A stretch of DNA of 64,000 nt, from the NCBI RefSeq assembly GCF_031458255.1, contig NZ_JAVDYC010000001.1, forward strand, positions 248,001 through 312,000. Reading direction: 5' to 3'. The position numbers were made by a program, and so were the translations under genes. The stretch comes from Catenuloplanes niger (GTDB lineage: Bacteria; Actinomycetota; Actinomycetes; Mycobacteriales; Micromonosporaceae). Each line of letters starts with the position of its first letter. Positions within the stretch are counted from its first letter, which is position 1. The notes under the pieces were generated by a model, which saw only the letters and a program-made list of their open reading frames with translations, had not been told where the DNA came from and did not search any database. Below are positions 26,747 to 33,178 of this stretch, piece after piece.

Positions 26747-27295
26747 GTGGAGACGTTTCTGCGGACCGAGCGGCTCGTGCTGCGGGAGTTCACCACGGAC
26801 GACGTGGACCTGGTGGTGGCGCTGCACTCGGATCCCGAGGTGATGGAGTTCCTCACCGGCGGGAGGCCGCAGACGCAATCAGCCGTCGTGGAGCGGACGC
26901 TCCCGGCATTCATCCGGGACTATCCGGATCGGGGTGCGTGGGCCGCGTTCGATAAGGAGTCCGGGGCATTCGCCGGGTGGTTCGCGCTGTCACCGGTGGC
27001 GAGCGCGGACCGGACCGTGGTGGATCTCGGTTATCGGCTGCACAAGGCGACGTGGGGGCGCGGAATCGCGACCGAAGGCGCGCGGGCGCTGGTCGACAAG
27101 GCGTTCCGTGAGCTGGGCGTGGAGCGGATCGTGGCGGACACGATGACGGTCAACGCGCGGTCGCGGCGGGTGCTGGAGAAGGCCGGCCTGCGGTACGTGC
27201 GGACGTTCTTCGGCGAGTGGCCGGAGACCATTCCGGGTGCCGAGCACGGCGACGTGGAATACGCGCTCGACCGGGCGGAATGGGCGGCGCGCTGA
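26747..27295 (+). CDS. GNAT-family N-acetyltransferase, RimJ/RimL type
   Basis: A 182-residue acetyltransferase. It begins ETFLRTERLVLREFTTDDVD, the standard RimJ/RimL opening, and carries the acetyl-CoA loop in LHKATWGRGIATEGARALV (Q/R-x-x-G-x-G/A pattern) followed by VNARSRRVLEKAGLRYVRTF. It acetylates an unknown amine, perhaps a ribosomal protein or small molecule. The GTG start follows GTAAGGA by a few bases. It stands alone; the next gene begins 33 bases downstream and may be cotranscribed. Confidence 0.88.
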   Translation: METFLRTERLVLREFTTDDVDLVVALHSDPEVMEFLTGGRPQTQSAVVERTLPAFIRDYPDRGAWAAFDKESGAFAGWFALSPVASADRTVVDLGYRLHKATWGRGIATEGARALVDKAFRELGVERIVADTMTVNARSRRVLEKAGLRYVRTFFGEWPETIPGAEHGDVEYALDRAEWAAR

Positions 27296-27328
27296 AAAAT
27301 GTCGTACCCCCGTGGCATCGTGCGCGGC

Positions 27329-27760
27329 ATGGCACATCTGACTCCGATCCCTGCCGAAGAGCCCCGCCCACGGCAGGTGATCTCCCAGCGGGACGCGCGC
27401 ACGCGTCTCGCACACCTCCTCGCCCGCACCGGTCCCGCCGACATCGTCACCGTGATCGCGGACGGGGACCGGCCGCTCGCCGCGCTCGTCCCGGTCCCGG
27501 CCGCGCAGAGCGCCGCGGAGGCCGCGGCGGCCGCCCGCCGCGCGGAGAAGAGCGCGGCCGGCTGGTCCGCACGCCTGGAGAAGCTGCGCGCGCAACTGCT
27601 GGCACGGCACGCGGCGGAGACCGACGAGCTCGTGCGGGCGCTGGCGGACGCCTGGTCCGAGCTGGACCGGCGCAGTCCACCCGGCCGCGACCCCGCGGTC
27701 GACAATCTGCGCGCGGCACACCGCCCGCTGCTCCGCGACGACCGCCACCAGGCCGCCTGA
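27329..27760 (+). CDS. Phd/YefM-like antitoxin-fold protein, orphan
   Basis: A 143-residue protein whose first half resembles Phd/YefM antitoxins: VISQRDARTRLAHLLARTG, then VTVIADGDRPLAALVPVPAA, the usual helix-then-'reuse of A/V-LVP' strand. The second half is a charged Ala-rich helix (EAAAAARRAEKSA and LEKLRAQLLARHAAE) likely to form a coiled coil. No PIN or RelE-type toxin gene follows, so it may be an orphan antitoxin, a solitary regulator or a derived structural protein. ATG 27329 is preferred over 27299 because homology begins there. Confidence 0.55.
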   Translation: MAHLTPIPAEEPRPRQVISQRDARTRLAHLLARTGPADIVTVIADGDRPLAALVPVPAAQSAAEAAAAARRAEKSAAGWSARLEKLRAQLLARHAAETDELVRALADAWSELDRRSPPGRDPAVDNLRAAHRPLLRDDRHQAA

Positions 27761-27762
27761 CC

Positions 27763-28175
27763 CCACCACGCCGGCCGCCCGGCGCCACCACGCCGGCGCG
27801 CGACGCCACCGCCACCACGCCGGCCGCGCGGCGCCACCAAAACGCCGGCCGCGCGACGCCGCCGCGACCGGTCAGATCGCTGACGTCACCGCCCCCGGGC
27901 GACCGCGCCGTGCCGGTCAGGACGGCTGACCATTACCGCCGGGGGCCGGCACCGTCGGCCGGGCGACCGCACCGGCGGCTGCGCCGTGGCGGGGTCAGGA
28001 CATCCGGCCGGCACCGCCGGCCGGGAGACCATGCCATCGGGGACGCCGTGGCGGGTCGGGCCGGTGGGGTTTGCCGTGACCACGGCGGGACCGGCAGGGA
28101 GGAGCGCCGGCGACGACCGGTGCCCGCGGGAGCACGGGGGACGCCACCACGCCGGAAGCGGGAAAGGAGAAGTGG
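27763..28175. repeat. GC-rich intergenic repeat region
   Basis: Four degenerate direct copies of a ~22-27-base unit beginning CCACCACGCCGGC occur at 27763, 27785, 27812 and 27834. They are followed by looser repeats of CCGGCACCG/TCGGCCGGG-type blocks up to about 28050. No ribosome binding site or recognisable protein is present on either strand. The region separates convergent genes and may contain a terminator, but its repeats are more than a simple hairpin. Confidence 0.55.
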
Positions 28176-28766
28176 TCAGGAGGCCGGCAGCAGCAGGTGG
28201 TCGAGGCAGAGGTCGAGGCCGGCCTCGAGGTGGTCGGCGGAGCCGGTGGAGATGAGGACGCTGACGCCGCCCTGGATCGCGGCGATCACGGCGGCGGCGG
28301 TGCGTTCCGGGTCGAGCGCCGGGTTCGCCTCGCCGTTGGCCTGGGTGGCCTCGACGCCGAGCCGGACGCATTCCTGCCAGCGCCGGATCAGCTGCGCCGT
28401 GACCGCTCGCGCGGCGGGGCTGTGCCGGCCCACGTCCGCGATCAGCACGCCGAGCGGGCAGTGGATGCCGCGGTCGCGGTAGTTGCCGATGATCAGGTCG
28501 CGCCACGCCTGCCAGGCCGCGCGGGAGGTGAGTTCCTCCAGGTAGGGCCGCTGGTCGTCGAAGACGTTCGCGGCCTCGAACTCGGTCACGGCCAGCAGCA
28601 GCTGCTCCCGGCCCTGCGGGAAGTAGTGGAACATCTGGCTCTTGCCGGTCCGGCTGCGCCGGCACACGTCGTCGAGCGTGACGGCGTTGATGCCGCGTTC
28701 GCGGATCTCGGCCGCGGCGGCCTCGACGATGCGCCGCCGGGTCGCGGCGCCCTTCCTGGTGGTCAC
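28176..28766 (-). CDS. TetR-family repressor
   Basis: A 196-residue TetR regulator. The helix-turn-helix is VTLDDVCRRSRTGKSQMFHYF (about residues 30-50) and the C-terminal half resembles the TetR_C_16/AcrR-type ligand domain (RGIHCPLGVLIADVG). The GTG start at 28766 follows a GGGGGT-like site and begins immediately before the conserved TRKGAATRRRIV. It is divergent from a quinone oxidoreductase gene with a palindrome at 28775-28790, so it probably represses both itself and that gene. The CPLG Cys could sense oxidants or electrophiles; that is speculation. Confidence 0.88.
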   Translation of the reverse strand: MTTRKGAATRRRIVEAAAAEIRERGINAVTLDDVCRRSRTGKSQMFHYFPQGREQLLLAVTEFEAANVFDDQRPYLEELTSRAAWQAWRDLIIGNYRDRGIHCPLGVLIADVGRHSPAARAVTAQLIRRWQECVRLGVEATQANGEANPALDPERTAAAVIAAIQGGVSVLISTGSADHLEAGLDLCLDHLLLPAS

Positions 28767-28774
28767 CCCCAGAC

Positions 28775-28790
28775 TGTACTTGCAGGTACA
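28775..28790. promoter_or_regulatory. Candidate operator of the divergent TetR/oxidoreductase pair
   Basis: TGTACTTGCAGGTACA is a near-perfect 16-base inverted repeat (14 of 16 positions symmetric) in the 49-base gap between the two divergent starts. It is immediately followed by the fully symmetric ATTTTTCGAAAAAT (28790-28803), an AT-rich element that probably forms the promoter core for one or both directions. Confidence 0.7.
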
Positions 28791-28815
28791 TTTTTCGAAA
28801 AATAGCGTGGCCGCC

Positions 28816-29769
28816 ATGAAGGCAATAGTGATCACCGAGGCCGGTGGCCCGGACGTGTTGCAGCTGTGTGAGCGCCCGGCGCCGCGGCCCGGCCCGGGCG
28901 AGGTCCTGATCGACGTCCGGGTGGCGGGCGTGAACTTCTTCGATACCGCGATCCGCCGGCTGGCGCAGGCCGAGGTGCCGGGCGTGGAGGGCGCCGGCGT
29001 GGTGACCGAGATCGGCGAGGGCGTGCGCGACCTCGCCCCGGGCGACCGCGTCGCCTGGCTGCACATGGGCTTCGGCAGCTACGCCGAGCAGATCGCGCTG
29101 CCCGCGGACGGTGTCGTGCGGGTGCCCGACGCCATCGACGACGAGACCGCGGCGGCGCTGCTGGTGCACGGCCTGACCGCGCACCACTTCGCGACCGTGT
29201 CCCACCCGGTGCGGCCCGGCGACGTCACGCTCGTGCACGCGGCGGCCGGCGGCGTGGGCCTGATGCTCACCCAGCTGATCAAGGCGCGCGGCGGCACCGT
29301 GATCGGGCTGGTGTCGCGGCCGGAGAAGGTCCCGGTCGCCACCGCGGCGGGCGCCGACCATGTCCTGGTCAGCACCGGGGACGCGTTCCCGGACCGGGTG
29401 CGCGAGCTGACCGGCGGCGAGGGCGTGCACGCGGTCTTCGACGGTGCGGGCGCGACCACGTTCGACGCGTCGATGTCGCTGCTGCGGCGGCACGGCACGT
29501 TCGTGTTCTACGGTCCGCTGATCGGCGAGCCGCCGACCGTGCGGCTGAGTGAGCTGCCGCGCAGCATCAGCATCACCTACCCCACGCCGGAGGACCACGT
29601 CGACACGCCGGAGAAGCTGCGGGCGCACACGTCGGAGCTGTTCGGCCTGGTGGAGAGGGGTGAGCTGACCGTACGGATCACCGGCCGGTACCCGCTGGCG
29701 GACGCGGCGCGGGCGCACGCCGCGATCGAGTCCCGCACGACCACGGGCAAGCTGCTGCTCCTCCCCTGA
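28816..29769 (+). CDS. Quinone oxidoreductase, zinc-free MDR family
   Basis: A 317-residue medium-chain dehydrogenase/reductase of the QOR (zeta-crystallin) branch, expected to reduce quinones or enones with NADPH. The fold signature is GVNFFDTAIRR near residue 40, and the nucleotide-binding loop HAAAGGVGLMLTQL (about residue 142). The zinc-ligand cysteines of alcohol dehydrogenases are absent, as expected for QOR. It is divergent from a TetR gene with which it shares an operator. The downstream dinB SOS box begins 3 bases after its stop. Confidence 0.9.
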   Translation: MKAIVITEAGGPDVLQLCERPAPRPGPGEVLIDVRVAGVNFFDTAIRRLAQAEVPGVEGAGVVTEIGEGVRDLAPGDRVAWLHMGFGSYAEQIALPADGVVRVPDAIDDETAAALLVHGLTAHHFATVSHPVRPGDVTLVHAAAGGVGLMLTQLIKARGGTVIGLVSRPEKVPVATAAGADHVLVSTGDAFPDRVRELTGGEGVHAVFDGAGATTFDASMSLLRRHGTFVFYGPLIGEPPTVRLSELPRSISITYPTPEDHVDTPEKLRAHTSELFGLVERGELTVRITGRYPLADAARAHAAIESRTTTGKLLLLP

Positions 29770-29771
29770 AT

Positions 29772-29787
29772 TAGAACATGTGTTCTA
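29772..29787. promoter_or_regulatory. LexA (SOS) box upstream of dinB
   Basis: TAGAACATGTGTTCTA has perfect 6-base arms around ATGT and contains the actinobacterial/Bacillus LexA core GAAC-N4-GTTC at 29774-29785. It ends 10 bases before the dinB GTG start, so a bound LexA dimer would cover the transcription or translation start region. The box begins only 3 bases after the quinone oxidoreductase stop codon. Confidence 0.8.
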
Positions 29788-29797
29788 TGATGGCGCG

Positions 29798-30976
29798 GTG
29801 ACCATCCTGCACGCCGACCTGGACTCGTTCTACGCGTCCGTGGAGCAACGCGACGACCCGCGACTGCGCGGGCGCCCGGTCCTGGTCGGCGGCGGGGTGG
29901 TGCTGGCCGCCAGCTACGAGGCGAAGGCGCGCGGCGTGCGCACCCCGATGGGCCTGGCGCAGGCGCGGGCGCTCTGCCCGGACGCGATCGTGGTGCCGCC
30001 GCGGATGAGCGCCTACTCCGCGGCCAGCAAGCGCGTGTTCGAGATCTTCCGGGACACGACGCCACTGGTCGAGGGCATCTCGATCGACGAGGCGTTCCTG
30101 GACGTGAGCGGTCTGCGGAAGATCCGTGGCACCCCGGCGGAGATCGCGGCGACGCTGCGGGCGGACGTCCGCGACCGGACCGGGCTGCCGATCACGGTCG
30201 GCGTCGCGCGCACGAAGTTCCTGGCCAAGGTGGCCAGCGGCGTCGGCAAGCCGGACGGCCTGCTGGTCGTACCGGTCGACGGCGAACTGGACTTCCTGCA
30301 TCCGCTGCCGGTCGAGCGGCTGTGGGGCGTCGGCCCGGTCACCGCCGCGAAACTACGGGATCGGCAGATCCACACGGTCGGCCACGTGGCCCGCGTCGGC
30401 GAGGCGGCGCTGGTCGCGATGCTGGGCGCGGGCGCCGGCCGCCACCTGCACGCGCTCGCCCACAACCACGACCCCCGGCCGGTACGGGTGGGGGTGCGCC
30501 GCGGCTCGATCGGCGCACAGTGCGCGCTCGGCCGCGGCCCGCACCCGTTCACCGAGGTCGACGCGGTGCTGGCCGTGCTGGTCGACCGGGTGGCCCGGCG
30601 GATGCGCGCGGCGGGCCGGCCGGGCCGGACCGTGACGTTGCGGCTGCGGTTCGGCGACTACACGCGCGCCACGCGGTCACGCAGCCTGGTCATGGCGACG
30701 CTGAGCACCCGGGTGGTCCTGGAGACCGCGCGCGAGCTGCTGTCCGCGGCCCGGCCGCTGCTCACCGAGCGCGGGATCACGCTGGTCGGCGTGGCGGTCG
30801 GCAACCTGGACGGCGGCGGCGCGGTCCAGCCGGAGCTGCCGTTCGACGACCCGCACGACGAGGGCCTGGACTCCGCGCTGGACGCGATCCGCGACCGGTT
30901 CGGCGCCGGCTCGGTCACCCGGGCGGACCGGCTCGGCCGCGACCTGCACGCGGCCGCGCCGATCCTCCCCGACTGA
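29798..30976 (+). CDS. dinB: DNA polymerase IV (DinB, Y-family)
   Basis: A 392-residue translesion polymerase. Y-family catalytic carboxylates are in LHADLDSFYASVE (residues 3-15) and GISIDEAFLDVSG, the finger loop is EAKARGVRTPMG, and the little-finger domain follows. A beta-clamp binding peptide QPELPF lies near the C-terminus (about residues 344-349). GTG 29798 is the conserved start; the ATG at 29780 lies inside the SOS box and would add six residues. Control by LexA is predicted from the box. Mycobacterial DinB homologues are reported not to be damage-inducible, so this arrangement merits attention. Confidence 0.93.
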   Translation: MTILHADLDSFYASVEQRDDPRLRGRPVLVGGGVVLAASYEAKARGVRTPMGLAQARALCPDAIVVPPRMSAYSAASKRVFEIFRDTTPLVEGISIDEAFLDVSGLRKIRGTPAEIAATLRADVRDRTGLPITVGVARTKFLAKVASGVGKPDGLLVVPVDGELDFLHPLPVERLWGVGPVTAAKLRDRQIHTVGHVARVGEAALVAMLGAGAGRHLHALAHNHDPRPVRVGVRRGSIGAQCALGRGPHPFTEVDAVLAVLVDRVARRMRAAGRPGRTVTLRLRFGDYTRATRSRSLVMATLSTRVVLETARELLSAARPLLTERGITLVGVAVGNLDGGGAVQPELPFDDPHDEGLDSALDAIRDRFGAGSVTRADRLGRDLHAAAPILPD

Positions 30977-30984
30977 TCAGACGC

Positions 30985-31161
30985 TCAGTGCGCACCCTGG
31001 GCGCGGTCCGGCTCCGGCTTACGGTGGTCACCGAACCGCGGGTCGACGTCCTCACCGATACCGTCCGGATCCGGCACCGCCGCCATCGGGTCGCTGTCCG
31101 CGGAACCGGGCCCGTCCTGCGTCGTGTACTCGGAGTACTGCTCGGGGTTGATGTCACTCAT
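30985..31161 (-). CDS. Small acidic hypothetical protein
   Basis: A 58-residue protein rich in Asp, Pro and Gly (for example PDPDGIGEDVDPRFGDH), with no membrane segment and no family I recognise. AAGGGAAG lies about 7-14 bases upstream of the ATG at 31161, an unusually good ribosome binding site that supports translation. It converges on dinB with 8 bases between the stops. Composition suggests an intrinsically disordered protein. Confidence 0.6.
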   Translation of the reverse strand: MSDINPEQYSEYTTQDGPGSADSDPMAAVPDPDGIGEDVDPRFGDHRKPEPDRAQGAH

Positions 31162-31456
31162 GCCGGGCTTCCCTTCACGCTGCGGCCGCGCCGTGCTCGG
31201 CACCGCGCCGCTCCTGACGCAGGGATACCCCGAAATGCCGGAAAGATCCCTGACGGTACGCGACCCGCCCGGTTCCACTGAGGATGCTGCCATGACCGCC
31301 GCGCCTCGTCGCACCCGGTGACCGCGGCCCTCCCGCGCGCGGTATACCGGTCACCCGCGGGAACCTCGCCTCCGCACGCGGCGGCCTCGCCACGGCGTCG
31401 GACCACTGACCTGTCATGCGGCGAACACTGCGGGAGGAACGGGAGGCCGGGGCATC
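31162..31456. other. 295-base gap, promoter region only
   Basis: This lies between the start of the small acidic gene (minus strand) and the DUF4259 gene (plus strand), so it should hold two divergent promoters. I find no convincing -10/-35 pair, no strong palindrome and no further coding frame; possible frames are short and basic. Confidence 0.4.
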
Positions 31457-31876
31457 GTGGGGACCTGGGACGTCGGGCCGTTCGACAACGACGACGCGGC
31501 GGACTTCGCCGGTGAGCTGGACGACGCGCCGCCGCGCGCCCGCATCGACATGGTCGGCGCCGCGCTCGAACGCGGCGCCGACGACTTCTCGCCCTGGGAC
31601 GCCCCACGAGCCGTCGCGGCCGCTGCCCTGGTCGCGGCCCAGTACCCGGGCGGCAGACCCGTCGACCCCGTCCACGGGCCGGACAGCACGATGCCGCCGT
31701 TCCCTGCCTCCTTCCGGGACCTCGCGATCGAGGCCCTGGACCGCGTGATCACCACACCGACATGGCTCGCGGAGGCCTGGAACGCGAGCTCCCGGGGGCC
31801 CGAATGGCGCCGCACCGTCTCCGGCCTGCGCACGGTTCTCGATCCACCGCAGCGCGAGACCCTCTTCGAGCCCTGA
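31457..31876 (+). CDS. DUF4259 protein
   Basis: A 139-residue DUF4259 protein, recognised from its start GTWDVGPFDNDDAADFAGEL and the internal AAALVAAQYPGG and FRDLAIEALDRVI. Function is unknown; relatives are soluble, short and widespread in actinobacteria, occasionally near polymorphic toxin or immunity genes. The GTG start is placed immediately before the conserved opening. It precedes the Sel1/TPR-like gene by about 96 bases on the same strand. Confidence 0.8.
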   Translation: MGTWDVGPFDNDDAADFAGELDDAPPRARIDMVGAALERGADDFSPWDAPRAVAAAALVAAQYPGGRPVDPVHGPDSTMPPFPASFRDLAIEALDRVITTPTWLAEAWNASSRGPEWRRTVSGLRTVLDPPQRETLFEP

Positions 31877-31972
31877 CCCGCTCCGGTTCCCGGGTGCGGC
31901 GGCCGGAATGACCGCGGCCCCCGGTTGTCGTGACGTGCCCGCAGCGGTGCGTGGCTGTGCTTTCATGCCGGG

Positions 31973-32551
31973 GTGGATGACGTGGAGCTCTGGTTCCGGC
32001 ACGGCAGTGAGCTTGCCGACGCGGGCGGGCCGGCCGAGGCCGAGGCGCTGGCGCTGCTGCGCGCCGCGGCGGCCGCGGGGCACGGGCCCGCGCGGGTGCG
32101 GCTGGCCTCGTTCCTGACCCTGCAGTATTCCGGGGCCGGCACACGGTCCCACGCGGAGGCGATGCGGTTGCTCGGCGAGGCGGTGGCAGCGGATGTCCCG
32201 GGTGCCCGGAACATGCTCGGCCTGACGCTCTGGGACGACGGCCTGCTGGACGAGGCCGAGGTCTCGCTGCGGGCGGCGGTCGCGGCGGGAGACTCCGACG
32301 CGCCGGTGAACCTGGCGGCGCTCCTGCACCGGCGGGGCGCCGACGCGGAGGCGTTCGCGCTGCTGCGACGGGCGGCGGAGCGTGGTGACGGGCCCGCGTA
32401 CCGGATCATCATGCGGCTGTTGCCGCCGCACGGCCGCGCCGCGCGGGAGGTGACCGGCGCCTACGAGGCGGCCACCGACCCGGCGGAGCGGCCGGTGTGC
32501 GTGCACGTCCCGGACTGGCGCCTCGACGCCTCCGTGATCCCGGCCGACTGA
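31973..32551 (+). CDS. Sel1/TPR-like repeat protein
   Basis: A 192-residue helical-repeat protein. At least four degenerate ~36-residue units are visible: AEALALLRAAAAAGHGPARVRLA, AEAMRLLGEAVAADVPGARNMLG, DEAEVSLRAAVAAGDSDAPVNLA and AEAFALLRRAAERGDGPAYRI (each shown without its linking residues). The AA-GxxxAxxxL pattern is that of Sel1-like repeats, which mediate protein contacts. No signal peptide. The N-terminal start DDVELWFRHGSELA is GTG-initiated. Confidence 0.75.
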   Translation: MDDVELWFRHGSELADAGGPAEAEALALLRAAAAAGHGPARVRLASFLTLQYSGAGTRSHAEAMRLLGEAVAADVPGARNMLGLTLWDDGLLDEAEVSLRAAVAAGDSDAPVNLAALLHRRGADAEAFALLRRAAERGDGPAYRIIMRLLPPHGRAAREVTGAYEAATDPAERPVCVHVPDWRLDASVIPAD

Positions 32552-32587
32552 ACCGGCCGGGCGGGGGCCGCTCGGGGTGCCGCGTTC

Positions 32588-33127
32588 TCACTCCGACTGG
32601 ACCACGGTGAACGGTGGCCGTACGCCCTCGGTGAGCTCGGCCGCGGCGTCGAGTGCCATCTCCGCGCGCCGGCGGCTGCCGACCGGTGACCTGGCCGTGG
32701 AGTGCAGCGATCCCAGCGCGACCAGATAGCCGGAACCGACCGCGGCGTAACCGGAGATCGTGTGCCCGATCTGGTAGTCCTCGCCGACGACGTAGAGGCG
32801 TCCGTGAATGCCGACGAGGAACTGCCCGCCCTGTTCCTGCCCGTTCTCGATCCGGGCGTAGCCGCCCGCGGAGAGGCACCCGCGGACGGCCTCGATGAAC
32901 GTGGTGACCATGAACCGGTCGACGTCCCAGGTGTCGGGCTCGCCGACGGTCAGGGAGTAGCGCAGCAGCTGACCCATCCGATAGCTGGTCGTGAAACCCA
33001 TCAGATAGGGGCCCACCTGGAACACCTTGGAATCCGACCGCACCGCGACGTGCCATCCGTCGCTTCCGGCCGAGTCCCCTCCGATGGTGACGGTCCGCCC
33101 GTCCGTGATCCCCACGATGCACGTCAT
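32588..33127 (-). CDS. HslV/proteasome-like Ntn hydrolase
   Basis: A 179-residue protein of the N-terminal-nucleophile hydrolase fold. It opens MTCIVGITDG, so removal of Met exposes Thr1, followed by the strand pattern TVTIGGDSAG. Counting from the mature Thr, Asp falls at 17 (GGDSAG) and Lys at 33 (SDSKVFQVG), exactly the catalytic numbering of proteasome beta subunits and HslV. Further strands are MGFTTSYRMGQLL and GSGYLVALGSL. ATG 33127 is used rather than 33142 for that reason. No HslU or Mpa-type unfoldase is adjacent, so its partner is unknown; a self-assembling stand-alone peptidase is possible. Confidence 0.75.
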   Translation of the reverse strand: MTCIVGITDGRTVTIGGDSAGSDGWHVAVRSDSKVFQVGPYLMGFTTSYRMGQLLRYSLTVGEPDTWDVDRFMVTTFIEAVRGCLSAGGYARIENGQEQGGQFLVGIHGRLYVVGEDYQIGHTISGYAAVGSGYLVALGSLHSTARSPVGSRRRAEMALDAAAELTEGVRPPFTVVQSE

Positions 33128-33178
33128 GCAGCCACTCTCCATGGCAGGCGGGTCCGTGCCAACCGGCGCCGGGCGCTC

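Noticed and set aside
27763-28050. Possible CRISPR array
   Set aside because: Repeats differ in length and sequence, spacers are not regular and there are no cas genes.
28790-28803. AT palindrome as a terminator
   Set aside because: It lies between divergent starts, so an operator or promoter core is more likely.
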